DNA of 64,000 bases from Ephydatia muelleri (GCA_013339895.1 JABACO010000023.1:5990061-6054060), one strand, 5' to 3'; counted from the stretch's first letter, positions 42,701 through 53,925 are shown. Program-made: numbers and translations. Notes: a model not told the origin generated them from the letters alone.

Positions 42701-45700
42701 CCACTAAAGGTGAAACATTTTCTCATATGAAGAAAACCATATACATGTATGGGAAGTTACACCAAAATCTGAGAAGGTGCTGTCCATTTGCTGGTTGAAG
42801 TGATGTGGATTGACGCAACTGTAATTATCTGAAAAGGTTTATTCATGTTGTACAACATGTCTGTGTGAAACTGTGAGCCATTATATTAATTTCACATCGC
42901 ACTTGTAATCTTATTGCATAAAACAACATATGCACACTGTATTGCTATAGATTTATTTATTGATGTTATTATATCACTAAAAATTACAGCAAATATCAAC
43001 ATTACTTGAGACGGTCATTGACAGAAAATTTTCTAGATTTCATGAAGTTAAAGGCATTCTACAAATCAGGTGAGTGCTGATACCATGACATATGATTGAA
43101 AGGTTGTATATTTCGTTTACCCTGCTTGCATTGAATTTAAGCTGGTGGTACTGAGCAGCTTAGCTTGCCAGTACGTGTGTTAATTATTTTTATTTTACTG
43201 TTCAACGCTATAATCATTAATTAATATTTAAACACATAAAGATAATGACAATTTTGATGCCTGAAATAGGAGCGATTGATATGGTAGTGCAGTTCCCGTA
43301 GATGTCTAACTGTCTGAGAAAGTTGGTTTCAGAAACTGTTTGAGAAAGCTGGCTGGTTTGGGACTTCAAACACAGTATGATGTAAAAGGAGTTAATAGAC
43401 AATTCAACATCGCATGACATCACAATCAAGGATACGCAAAGCAGACCTAGAATTACTAATTAATGGTAGATGATAACATCCAGAGGAAACAATAATGGTT
43501 GGTGCCCAATAGGATCTTTGTGAGAATGGTATTGTACAGTTATGAATTTAATGGGAAGCATGTAGTCATTCATAAAATTGTTAATAAAAGGCATGAATAA
43601 TGCGTCATCTCTTTCTCCGCCTCCGCCCCCCCCCCCCCCCCCCCCCCCCCTTCCCTTATTAGGATTCGACCACACAGGTAGACAAGTGGTAACCTTTATT
43701 GGCAAGTTGCTCCCTGTTTCTCAAGTGGATCTTGAAAAGGTGGCCTAGTAATTTGATCACAATGTGTGGTCCCCATTACCTGTCATGGTTGCATCTTGGT
43801 TATGAAATTATGTCATGTTATCAGTTTTATTATTCAACAGTATATGGAACGTTCTATACGAAAATGGGTCTTGTGGATTTTATTTTATAACATAAATTTT
43901 AATTCGATATATCTTCCGAAATATTAACGCTATCGGGTTCCTATTTTTAACACAACATACCACACCATTACTATATGTGAAAATCCATTTTGGTGTCTTA
44001 CACATGCGGGGTAACGACGTTTCAAGGTCCGATACCCCGTAGGGTTCAAAACGGCCACATCTTCAGGTAGGAGTGTCCAAATCGGTTCAAAATAGGTACC
44101 TATGTAGAAGGGTCCTACCGCTATTGATTTGTTCTGTTCGTTAATTTTTGCTTTATCCGTTATGGAGATACAAGTGTGCAAAGAAATTGCATATTTCCCG
44201 GGCGTTACGCGCCATTAACGTATTACGACTGGCTTCGAGGACGTCCTCGTAATACGTTAATGGCGCGTAACGCCCGGGAAATATGCAATTTCTTTGCACA
44301 CTTGTATCTCCATAACGGATAAAGCAAAAATTAACGACCAGAACAAATCAATAGCGGTAGAACCCTTCTACATAGGTACCTATTTTGAACCGATTTGGAC
44401 ACTCCTACCTGAAGATGTGGCCGTTTTGAACCCTACGGGGTATCGGACCTCGAAACGTCGGTACCCCGCATGTGTAAGACACCAAAATGGATTGACACAT
44501 TTAGTAATGGTGTGGTATGTTGTGTTAAAAATAGGAACCCGATAGCGTTAATATTTCGGAAGATATATCGATCTAAATTGTATGTTATAAAATAAAATCC
44601 ACAAGACCCATTTTCGTATAGAACGTTCCATATAGTCTTTTAACCTACTGCAACTAAATATTTGTAAATCTTACTAACTAGGCAAGTAATCCTAATATGT
44701 TATTGTGCTCATTTTGTGCACGTGTGTGTTTGTGTCTGCCGTTTCCATGAAAAGGGGACTAGTGCATATTATAAAAACGCCTTACATTTGAATCACTATA
44801 ACTTCTGAATGGTAAACGCTGTCGACTTTATATTTTTCAACACTTCATAACACACCATTTCTATATGTGAATCTATATTTTGGTGTCTTACACAACCTCC
44901 TTGCCAATGTTACGAGACTCGACTACTCATGGGGTTCAAAACTGCCACATCTTCAGGTAGGTAGGAGTGTCCGATTCGTTTCAATTTTGGTGTGTACGTT
45001 GAGGGGTCCTGTCGTTATTGAGTTTTTCTGTTTTTTAATTTTTACATAATCCATTAAGGAGATACAGCTGTGCAAAGTTAAGGCACTTTCCTGCTCGATT
45101 CGCATCATTCATTGAATGCATCTGTAGAAACATATGCTTACATCTTCACCTTAGCAATGGACATGCACCGTACCTAGTACCCATAGACAGCTTAGTAATA
45201 CTAGGCTGCTCGTGAGCATTAAACTTATGTGCTACACCTGTACCTAAACTCTACCTTGGGGCACATTCATGTGATATGTTTGAGCTGATGAATATTTAGT
45301 GTGGGCAAAAGGAGACCAAAGTTACTGCAAGTGGTACATATGCCACGTAGCTGTATGGGGGATGGGGCCCAGTATAACGAATGGTGAGCAGATGAGCAAT
45401 ATGTCAAACAGGAAAGCATTATTACACGTTTCTCCACTGACCAGAGAAAGATGATGTGAGGGTGTAGGAACTTAAAACAACATGTTATGGTAAATGCAGT
45501 TATTCTTTACAACATGTATACAGTGGTGTATGTATTGTGCAAGTGTACAATGTATGTGTACCTCTAGAAAACTATGAGGACACGATGTACGTACAAATGA
45601 TCAATCCTATGGTAACTGAATGTAGCGAAACATACCTATGTACAGTCTCATGTGAGATGTATGTAGAAGCATGTATATGTACAGAGGACCAATCCTATGG

Positions 45701-48700
45701 GGACATGATGCAGTTCAAAAATCCAATCCTATTTGGAAACACGATGCATCAATTCTTTGAGCATATGCAGTGGGCCAATCCTATACATGTATGTAGCTAT
45801 ACATACCTATGTACATGTGAGGGCTCCATTTATATGGGAAACTCAGCCTGCACAAAGGGAGAGTTGTTATAAGGACTGCTTCTACAGGCAACAATGCAGA
45901 GGAAAATCTAAGGGAGTACCAGAAGCTCAGTACATAAACACCCTCAAACATGCAAACAGTTAAATGGAATAGAATGCACATACATGTGACAATGAGTGGT
46001 GTGAGAGTGTGTGTCATCATCATCAGACTAATTTATTGTCACATGTGTACTGTACGTCAGTGTTGTGCATAAGAATATGCCATACGATGGTGTATAGGCT
46101 TATGTATGCAACAATGCAAGTGTGTGCACAAGTGCGGGAGTGCATGTTCATGTACTATGCGTGAGCTGAGAAATAACAGACCGGAAGTCATTGCAAGTTG
46201 TAGCTGAGTGGGCGTGACAAGAATTTTAGAAAGGGCTACAGCAAATAGGAAAGCTTTATTACATGACTAGATGATGATGCATGTGCGTAGCAATTAGCCT
46301 TACTCATGCTGTGTTGAATTCTGCCACCCTGCGACGTGGGAGGCATAAGATTACTGCAACCATTCACTCAAATCTGTTGATTTTGTACAATTGTCTTGCC
46401 AAGCGAGAAGTCTTCTTTTAATTTTCGCTGCATGGGTGGGTAAACTGTTAAAAACGACTAGCTTAGTTTAAAGCAGAGAATGGGTGGAGATGGGCGGGAA
46501 CAAAGAAAGTTATCGAATTTATTATATATTAGGAGAATGGAACCACGGGTTGTATACAATAATGGCACGAATCGAGCGGGAAATGTGCATTAACTTTGCA
46601 CAGCTTTATCTCCGTAACAGATAAAGTAAAAATTAACGAAAAGAACAAATCAATCATGACAGGACCCCCTACGTACACACGAATTTGAAATGATTTGGAA
46701 GCTCCTACCTGAAGATGTGGCGATTTTGAACCCCTGAGGCTGTCGGGTCTTGTAATGTCGGCACGAAACTTGTACAAGACACCAAATCATAATTTTACAT
46801 ACAGAAAAAGTGTTGTATGAAGGGCTGAAAATAGGAAGTTGATAGCTTGTCCCTTTCGGAAGTTGCAGCGATTTAAATGGTAAAGCAAATTTTATGATAT
46901 GCACTAGGTCCCTTTACATGGAAATGATCCCATTTCTCAATTTAACAGTACAGTGACCCGCAATGAAGGAAGATTGGATAAACATTCAGATGCCGCCTAG
47001 GTGATGCTTTGCCAATGGCATCCTGCCTACAAACCTTTACACCTTTTTTGATAAAACTTAGCCCTTATGTATAACCTCATCTGCTGGCATGTTGGTTTGA
47101 TAGTCTATCTTATGTGACATTTCTGCATCATACGTTCATACATTGCACAATATTCTTTTCTGCTGCCTCTATACGAGTTTTCTCCTTGTTTCAGTAGAAG
47201 TGTGGCTTTTCAGCTACGCATCTTTGGCAAGGGGCTCTATCCCCTTTTACTAACACGATTCCAGCCTCAATTGGCTCATAGGGGTTCTGCACAGCCCTTA
47301 TATCAACCCAAGTTAATGTAATGACTGAAAGTTAATTGCCAAGCTGGATTTATTTTAATATTTTTTTGTTAACTGCATAAATGTCTTGATATAACTGTAA
47401 ATTGTTTGAACTGCAAAATAATCATCTGTTCTGTTATGTATTTATTCTTTTGAGGTTTGATGTCCATTAGATTAATATCTTAATTTTCCTTTATTGTGGG
47501 ACACTGTTCTATAAAATTAGACATGCGGACACAGACACACGTGCACAAAATGAACATATGTATTTATAACTTAATAACTTTGTAGAGCTACTCATGCACC
47601 ATAATCACATAATCAAAGATTATTTATACCATATTTAAAATTTGGGAGTACCCCTGTGAAACATATCCTGCTATTGAGTGGGGTTGTTTGTTTTTTTTTT
47701 TATAAAGTTGCTCACAAGGTACCTGGAGATTTGTGATAATCAATTTTACCGTTCACGTTTTAAAAGTTGTTATGTTTTTATGTCTTTAATATTTTGTAAT
47801 GAGCTGTGATAGTTATTGTATGGACTTTCAAGGCACTCTCACACTCCTACATCACAATATGAAACATCGAATTTTGTTTACTATTTTATGCACTGATAAC
47901 TATACAGAATATGAGATAAGATGTCCTTGCCTGCACACATGTGCAAGAGAGGCTGCAAGTACATTTGTATTTACGGTATCAACTAGCCTTCCTGAAGTGC
48001 ATACACCCCTTCATTCTTCTTGCTTTTTCTTAGGCTACTTGTTATTTTATTCATACCATGGAGTCAGTGGTGAATAAGCCATACGTCCTGGTGTACTTTA
48101 ACACTGACAACCCAAGTGAAAACCAACTTGACTCCAACTTTCTGAAACAACTCTATGCTATTGTTGATGACAGGTACGATACACACTGAGCTGTTGTAAC
48201 TCAGGCGGTGGTATGGTTGGTTTTGAAGATACTGTTGGAAAAACTGGACGTTGTCTTTATTCGATAGGTTCACTGTATGGGTTGTGTTGTATTTTATTAT
48301 TGACTGTTTGACTGTAGTTGCTGTTTGGTTTTAGCTTAGTTCTGTACTTCTGTTGTGAACATGTTTCACTACTGACCTCTGCCTTAAAGGTACAAGAAGA
48401 ATCTGGTTGCTTTGTTTATAATTCATCCAAACTGGTGGTTCAAGGTTAGTCATTGCTTTTGATATGCTCTGCTGCTAATTCTGTGAGTGAACAATTTAAT
48501 CGATTCACTTGTGCATAGCACTGGTGTTCAGGCATAAGCTGCATCAGGCAGGGTGTTCAATGCAATGTAGAATTTAATGGACATGTATAAGTCGTATATG
48601 TGACTTGACACTGAAATTGCTTTGGAGTGGTAATTAGAAGTCAATGACTAACATCGTGCTGTGAAATAGGTGCCAGTAACCTCTCCCTTCCTGATCAGGT

Positions 48701-49506
48701 CTCAGCCTGGTGGTTACTGACCTTCACAGCCTCAGATATCAAGGACAAAGTTTATTACCTTGATGGTATTGAATTTCTGTATGACAACATACCAGCTGAG
48801 TCACTGGATTTACCACCATTTGTGTATGAGTTTGATAAGCAGGTATGCCACCTGTTGCCTTATGCATGTGCAAAGTAAATGTCTGCTGGAATGTGCACTG
48901 AATGCCAGCATCCTGAGAATTGAAGAACACCGCAGTGTGACATTGTGCGAAAGTATTTAATGACAATTGGTTAATGACAATTGTTGTCTTTCAATTCGTT
49001 GCTAATATTTTAATCTTGCTGATAACTCGATAAATATAATTAAGAGCTGGTTAGTTGGAAACTAATTATTAAAATTAATCTCACTGTGCAAGACTAGTGA
49101 CTGCTCAAGTGATGTATGTACACAGAGGTGCTTAGTAAGGTACTAGTGTGATTTCCTAATGAAAATCAGATTTGCATTAGCACGTCAGTATGATTGTCAA
49201 GAACAGGTGCTCAGTAAGGTACTAGTGTAAAAATTAATAAGCTATGTCGCTAGAGTATCAGCGACTGAGTTAGAGCTTGTTAGCCATACTGATTGTGTGT
49301 AGCTCAGGCCTACTGCCAAATTGCTCACTACAATAGGAAGGTGTCTGGCCAATATATGTGCCAGTATTATAACAAAGTAGATTTCCTCACTCATTGTGTG
49401 TGCCTACCATTCTTGTCTCTTTCAGCTCAATGGTGTGAATTACCATGTGCCCAAGCCTCGTGTTCGTAATGATGAAACGGGAGCACAAGATGGTGCAGGC
49501 CTCTAG
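29077..49506 (+). CDS. GDAP2: GDAP2, macro plus CRAL-TRIO protein
   Basis: This is ganglioside-induced differentiation-associated protein 2, with an N-terminal macro domain (ADP-ribose-type fold) and a C-terminal CRAL-TRIO/Sec14 lipid-binding domain. Sixteen exons, 29077-29252, 29403-29545, 30040-30091, 31371-31472, 31608-31696, 31891-31964, 33199-33286, 34674-34742, 37155-37255, 38788-38888, 42990-43069, 43663-43739, 48034-48173, 48390-48444, 48699-48842 and 49426-49506, stay in frame and give 523 residues. Family landmarks are IVNPTNETLTDKNPISN, CRTGEAKITSGYGLPAR, YVIHTVGPRY, a Glu-rich linker (KEEEEEEEN), KPYVLVYFNTD and DLPPFVYEFD. Intron 1 appears to use a GC donor (TG then gcaagt), restoring the Trp codon at the junction. 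The reading frame also stays open across that intron, so retention is possible. The gene covers 20.4 kb mainly because its introns are full of transposons. Confidence 0.95.
33579..33810 (-). pseudogene. Retroelement RT 3'-end relic (copy 1)
   Basis: One frame reads LGWVCIPMVVESYGAWGSAL and then a tail containing LASRLATSSSRPKSMVL and ELYGRLNLHLVRANVRAI. This is the conserved C-terminal tail seen in a family of invertebrate and fish retroelement reverse-transcriptase proteins. It is a short fragment in a GDAP2 intron, opposite in strand to the gene. Confidence 0.6.
34104..34193. repeat. 90-bp near-perfect hairpin
   Basis: AATAATAACTTCAAGAGCTA through ATAGGTCTTAAAGAT is followed, with almost no loop, by its complement ATCTTTAAGACCT through CTTGAAGTTATTATT. 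Only one or two mismatches are visible. Transcribed within GDAP2 pre-mRNA it would form a long RNA stem. Confidence 0.9.
34907..35086. repeat. 180-bp MITE, GTTTCC ends
   Basis: The ends CGTTTCCGCGAAAAGGGACC and AGGTCCCTTTTGTGGAAACG are inverted complements. A related copy lies at 7222-7420. The ends resemble those of the larger element at 44741-46925, suggesting that one transposase mobilised all of them. Confidence 0.75.
35280..36690 (+). pseudogene. Retroelement reverse-transcriptase relic (copy 2)
   Basis: The best preserved of three relics of one family. It contains the polymerase active-site motif YLDDG (35448-35462) followed by LVEELGPALGLHVNLAKCEL, a thumb-like region, and then GLGLHLELNEYQMAIRWWQG and CPFCPDTALDPLGHHAV. 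These are typical of the RT proteins common in sponge, cnidarian and fish genomes. Frames change several times (about 35807, 35999, 36235 and 36423) and stops interrupt it, so no full protein can be made. It lies in GDAP2 intron 34743-37154 in the gene's sense direction. Confidence 0.8.
38212..38541. repeat. TTAA-bounded MITE
   Basis: The left end TTAACACTGGTTCCTTGAAA and the right end TTTCATGGAACTGGCGTTAA are imperfect inverted complements that both finish in TTAA, the target of piggyBac-type elements. Pairing extends inward (TCGAGTACTTTT against AAAAGTACTCCA). The 330-bp element is non-coding and lies in a GDAP2 intron. Confidence 0.75.
38600..38715. repeat. Imperfect inverted repeat
   Basis: ATTAAAATCGATGAAATTAACAAAT is complemented, with mismatches, by ATTTGTAACTTCATCGACTTTAAT about 50 bp on. 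It is AT-rich, non-coding and about 70 bp upstream of a GDAP2 exon. Confidence 0.55.
38955..39075. repeat. Dispersed repeat (same family as 14330)
   Basis: AACCAGCAAATGGACAGCAC followed by CTTCTCAGATATTGGTGCAACTT matches the repeat at 14330-14530 in the same orientation and the foldback at 42121-42860 in the opposite one. Confidence 0.7.
39685..39737 (+). repeat. (TG)n microsatellite
   Basis: About 26 TG units lie in a GDAP2 intron, just upstream of the foldback element. Confidence 0.97.
39931..40748 (-). mobile_element. Degenerate hAT-like transposon
   Basis: An 8-bp direct repeat TGACATCC flanks the element at 39923-39930 and 40749-40756, matching the hAT target-duplication size. The ends GGGTTTCATCGAG and CTTGATGAAACCC are inverted. 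On the minus strand, 40317-40051 encodes an 88-residue piece with LTLPVSTASVERSVSQMKLI, the dimerisation domain typical of ZMYM/TTF-like hAT transposases. The catalytic part is missing, so it cannot move by itself. Confidence 0.82.
40343..40415. repeat. Inverted repeat inside the hAT element
   Basis: CCTAGTTGGGCGTAGCC and its complement GGCTACGCCCAACTAGG flank about 38 bp. It is an internal hairpin or a third-level nested MITE. Confidence 0.75.
41699..41711 (+). repeat. G homopolymer
   Basis: About 12 consecutive G residues lie in the foldback element. It is sequencing-sensitive and non-coding. Confidence 0.9.
42121..42860. repeat. Second foldback element in GDAP2 intron
   Basis: The left arm around GAGGAGATATGCATTG and TTTGTTGGG is complemented at roughly 80-85 percent by the 42545-42720 segment. 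An inner pair, GATAACCCCTGAGAAC (about 42311) with GTTCTCAGGGGTTATC (about 42405), makes a second stem. The right flank carries the dispersed repeat also found at 14330 and 38955. Confidence 0.7.
43626..43650 (+). repeat. C25 run just upstream of a GDAP2 acceptor
   Basis: Twenty-five consecutive C residues, followed by TTCCCTTATTAG, make up the pyrimidine tract of the exon starting at 43663. Confidence 0.95.
43842..44634. mobile_element. Near-perfect 793-bp palindromic element
   Basis: The left arm 43842-44228 and right arm 44247-44634 (387 and 388 bp) are almost exact complements around an 18-bp centre. The ends read TATATGGAACGTTCTATACG. Each arm encodes the same 83-residue open frame, read outward from the centre in opposite directions (44181-43930 minus, 44294-44545 plus), starting MHTCISITDKAKIN and differing at only a few residues. 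That frame is partly echoed in other copies (ISVTDRVKIN at about 51110). No known transposase is present. It lies in GDAP2 intron 43740-48033. Confidence 0.9.
44741..46925. mobile_element. 2.2-kb foldback element, same family
   Basis: The ends CGTTTCCATGAAAAGGGGAC and CCTTTACATGGAAAT are inverted complements and extend into arms (about 44741-45120 and 46550-46925) homologous to the arms of the palindrome at 43842-44634, but more diverged. The interior of about 1.4 kb carries direct repeats, for example AGTTACTGCAAGTGG at about 45320 and AGTCATTGCAAGTTG at about 46187, and CCAATCCTATGG-type words at 45600-45800. No transposase is recognisable. Confidence 0.75.
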
Positions 49507-49618
49507 AGAGCTTGAACTTCTGTTTGCTGAGTATAACAATGTGCTGTAATTTGTGTATGTTTGAGTTGGATTAATTGAGGTTTTTTTTTTTTTGTTTTTT
49601 TAATATCCTAAACAAGTA

Positions 49619-49975
49619 TATGTGGAACGTTCTACGAGATTTTGACCCTTGTGGTTTTATGTTTATAACATAAAGCTCAAATTGCTATAAATTACACTGG
49701 TTAATGATATCGACTCCTTATTTTCAATACTTCGTACTACACAATTTCTCTACGTGAAAATGATTGCCCAAGCATAGTGAGGTCCGGATCCAATACCCCA
49801 TCAGGTTCATATCTTTAGGTAGAAGTGTTCAAATAGCTTCAAATTCGATTAGGTGTCATGTCGCTATTGATTTTGTTCATTAATTTTTACTTTACCCGTT
49901 ACAGATCGAGATACAGCTGTGCAAAGTTCGTGCATATTTCCCCCTCTGCATACCGTACCGTTCTCCCAATCCACA
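49619..49975 (+). repeat. Single-arm copy of the foldback family
   Basis: TATGTGGAACGTTCTACGAG matches the terminus of the palindrome at 43842. The body follows the arm in order: the cue ACCCTTGTGGTTTTAT, an AATACCCCATCAGGTTCA block, CGCTATTGATTTTGTTC, and GAGATACAGCTGTGCAAAGT at the inner end. It is diverged, perhaps 70-75 percent similar by eye. Confidence 0.7.
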
Positions 49976-50884
49976 ATAAATTTTTCTGTTTAATTTAAGT
50001 TATACAATGTAATTGAAAATTGTAAAATTATTAATCGTTATTACCATATGCTTTTCTTATGCTATGTGCCGCTTGAAGATAAATTGTGCACAGAACGTCT
50101 TCTGTCATCCATAATTGTCATCACTATCTGGAAAGACAGTGTGTTACCTTGTTTGCCTGCTTTTTAAACTTCATGATCTTTGAGGGGACATTAATCAATA
50201 TCTCTTACTGCTTTAAATGATGCTGAATTTGAGCAATGCTACTATATATATTCACAGGGATAAAGAAAGGTGCCTTCGTGCTTGGGCACGTGAGGCAATG
50301 TGTGAACAGCATTATATGCACTTGAGGAACAGTACCTTTTCGCATGAACAATGAGAATGATAGACTTTGTTATTAGAACGTTAGGGTCATTGACCAGATA
50401 GACTAGTCCCTATTCAAGCATATAAACCGAAGGTACTACTACTTGTGCAGAATAAAATGACAAGTGTATAAGTGTATCAGTACTGCTGAGGAAGACGTGC
50501 AGACTACGAGCAGTGCAGTGGGTGTTTGGGGTGGTGGACACCTCATACAGGCTACATGCAGATGGTTGACACGAGGGATGCTGCCACACTACTACCCATC
50601 ATAAAGAGCACACACTGCCCTGGCAACCATAATCCACTCGGATGAATGGGCTGGGCTGCATATAGCAAGATATCCCTCATGTACAGCATGACACGGTCAA
50701 CCACACTGTTGAGTTCGTCAATCGAACCAATGGTGTGCACACCCAGAATACAGAGAGTTATTGGAACAGAGTTAAAAAGAAGTTCAAAACAATTAAGGGT
50801 GTGCACAGCCATTAGCTCCCCAGTTATCTGGATGAGTTCATGTGGCGAGAGAGGTATAAGTTAATGAAATTCAGCTCATTTAAA

Positions 50885-51655
50885 ATTCACTGGGGCCATC
50901 CGTATAAGATTTTGTGGTTATAACAAATTGCTATAACTTACCAACGGTTAACGCTATCGACTTCCTATTTTCAACACTTCATAATAATAATTCACATATT
51001 TTGGGATCTTGCACTAGTTCCTTGCTGATGACTACGAGGCCCGATACCCCATGGGGGGGTCCAGTTGCTATTGGTTTGTTATGTTCGTTAATTTTTACTC
51101 TATCCGTTACGGAGATAGAGCTGTGCAAATCTGATGCACATTTCCCTCTTGATTTGTGCATATCCACCCATTCTCAGGCTTAGCCGTTCACGTACAACTG
51201 TTTTATCTACAACCAAGAAGCGTGTTTATGCGGGTAAATTGAATATATGTATTCGGGAAGATAGATGTTACCGGTGTGTATTCTGCATTTTCAAGCTAGA
51301 AAATATGGTGGCTAGAAACACACACATTTACCACAACTGAAACATTGTTTTACTGATACTGTAACAGTGTTTTGAGGCCTTGCATGTAACTCTTTCGGCG
51401 TTTCTAGTCTCGTACCCAGAGCTGTTTACGTCGTATACTCTACGTCAATTTGGCACGATCGTCTGGCGCTAAGTGAGAAGTCTTAGCTGCGTATGAACTT
51501 AATGGTAACATTCATGATCTTGTTTCTTAGATCCGAGTGAATGGTTGCAGTAATCTTGCGTCGCCGGCAGTATTCAAAAGTACGGCACGCGTAAGGCTAT
51601 TTGCTACGCACTCGCATCATCCTCTAGTCGTCTAAGTTTGTGTAAGATTGAGTTA
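50885..51655. repeat. Rearranged copy of the foldback family
   Basis: 50885-51180 matches an arm (GCTATCGACTTCCTATTTTC, GATACCCCATGGGG, CCGTTACGGAGATAGAGCTG). 51456-51655 is the inverted counterpart of the interior of the 44741-46925 element: GTGAATGGTTGCAGTAATCT matches the complement of AGATTACTGCAACCATTCAC at about 46350. So arm and interior belong to one element type. Confidence 0.65.
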
Positions 51656-52082
51656 TAACGAGAGAAGTCTAATTTAATGGTAATGGAAGCGCTAGAACGG
51701 ATTCTTGGAGATGGATCGCTGATACAAAATACATGCTAAATCCAAAAATGTAATTGACTACATGTTTAGTTGCAGAGCTATGATTAAAAATTTTCAATTT
51801 TTTACTCTCTTTGTGATATAAGTGGCTATACGACAATTGACACTTGAGGCTGTTTAAGACGCTTAGTTGCAGTCTTATTCCAATCAATTCAAAACATGAT
51901 ACAATTTTTTCAGTCACAAATTATTAAAATTAAGCAGACAAGGTCCCTGGAGACATTTTTGGAAGTCACCTAGAGACTGCTGCACCTGAAAAGTTTTGCA
52001 TTGTGGTGAGAATTCCTTAAATCAATGGTAAAGAGAGAAGCAGAGGACAGAAGAATTGTGCAAACACCAGAATATAAAAATT

Positions 52083-53886
52083 CTAATCGTCTTCAATGGT
52101 AAGATCGTCCAAGTCTTGAAACAAAGATTCATCTATATCAACTGCTGTTTGCTCTGACTCAATATTTTCATCTGTAATGTCAAGATCATCATCGGCTGAA
52201 GCAAGAAAAAAAGTAGCTGAGATCAGTTACAGTAAAACTATACCAACTTCACTTAGGTCTGAATAATGGCTCAATACGGATAAATTAATACATTAGTTAA
52301 TTAAATTCAGTTACACTCCCACCTTTGGCCATGCAAACTCAAATATACTAATACATGTATTATGTGTGTTAGATTGTGGATTCTATACATTGTGGATTCT
52401 AAAACTGCTCAGATATTTGAATAAACAGTACTACATTAATTAGTGCAAAATATATATAAATCAACCCTACACACCACACAAATTAAGCAGGAATGCTACA
52501 TATAAGAAATGACTTGCCATCATTAAGGAATCCTGCATCAGACAGTGCGAGAGATGCATCTTTTTCAAACATCTGACGCCCTATACAAATGTACAACAAT
52601 GAATGTAGACTTTTTTATGAGAAGAGACAAGGGACCTGTTAGTTTTATGACATTTTGATCTTCCAAAACTCTGACAGAAGAAAGAAGTGCGATTTCTTCT
52701 TCAAATGTTTTTCTCCAAGCTAGAAATGACTCCATAGTGACTATTGTTCCATGATATACAGCCTATTGTAATAAACAAGTAACTCAAGTACTTGCTAACA
52801 GTATACAAACAACTAATGTTCAAAACTGGGTGTAATGTAGAAACACTATTCACAACGTTGGTTTCTAGATAATGCACATGTAAATCATAGCACGAAATTG
52901 TATGCAAAGTATATTATGCCACCAAAACATTTCAATGGCCAACCTCTTCTCTTTTCTTTTTTTGCTCTTCCATTTCTCTCTTCTCCTTCTCCAAAGACTC
53001 ACATGCTATTTTCTCATAGTCCAATAGTTTCTCTTGTACAGCTGAGATAAGTGTAAATATCATCACCATAGAAACATTCTCTGCTGCCTGCAAAATGTTT
53101 GTGTGCCAAATGTTAATATAGCAGAAACTGAATTCACACAATTTCTATAATAGAATGACAAATGCACACACCCTTACCAGCTGGTTTAGTAATGCTTCCA
53201 TTTCTTCAACCTGTTCATCAGCAAGGCCTCTTTGCGAGGATATTGTAATTTGAGGAACTGCATCAGGATATGTCTCAGGAAGCACAAACTGGACTTTCAG
53301 AAATGCTACATGATGAAAGAATCATGCATTGCTTCTTCCTTGCAATTTGAAACAATACCAGGACACAGGCCCCCCCCCCCCCCCCCCCCCCCGCCCAAAA
53401 AGCTAATATTGCCTGTACTGATTTTTCTTTGGCTAAAGAGGCAAAGAGAAATTGGAGTATCTTCACGAGCCCAATGTATATGTACACTGTATGGAGATCC
53501 TTCCTTAAATCAGTAAAATCATTTTCCGCAATTCTACTGCAGTATGATGGCACAAGCTTGTGATAATTATTATCAAGGCGCATCGGTTTTTCATAATTCT
53601 GACTCCTGCAGGCTTACCTATACAGTGCAATATATGCAAGCAAAAGAAAAGTGGACCATTAATTTACTAATTTCACAGAATACATCTGAGAACATAACTC
53701 TGGTGAAAATATGTGTAGTGGCAGTTGAAAGCATTACAAATAATTAAACATACGCTAACCATTCAGATTTGCACTTGAAATTGTCACTTCAAAGCAGTAT
53801 GGATTATCAGACAGTTCTGAAACATGATTTATTAACATCAAAGTTAATATCTAACACAATACACTACAAACAAAACTATTAGATCC

Positions 53887-53925
<39 letters not shown>

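Larger units (their letters stand above)
49507..52082. other. Intergenic region GDAP2/RWDD1
   Basis: About 2.6 kb lie between two genes that end here tail to tail. It is filled mostly by two diverged members of the foldback family (49619-49975 and 50885-51655). No gene is supported. Open frames such as 50552-50812 (minus) do not resemble known proteins and have no splice context. Confidence 0.6.

Noticed and set aside
43930-44545. The mirrored 83-codon frames as a genuine gene pair
   Set aside because: Both come from the arms of the palindrome. Older copies carry stops in the same region, so protein coding is not supported beyond the element itself.
45537-45872. 111-codon open frame in the 2.2-kb foldback element
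   Set aside because: Its Tyr/Met/Cys-rich product comes from short direct repeats (CCAATCCTATGG and TACATGTA words). No transposase motif is present, so it was not called a gene.
50552-50864. Overlapping open frames on both strands between GDAP2 and RWDD1
   Set aside because: They mirror each other, resemble no known protein and have no splice or regulatory context.
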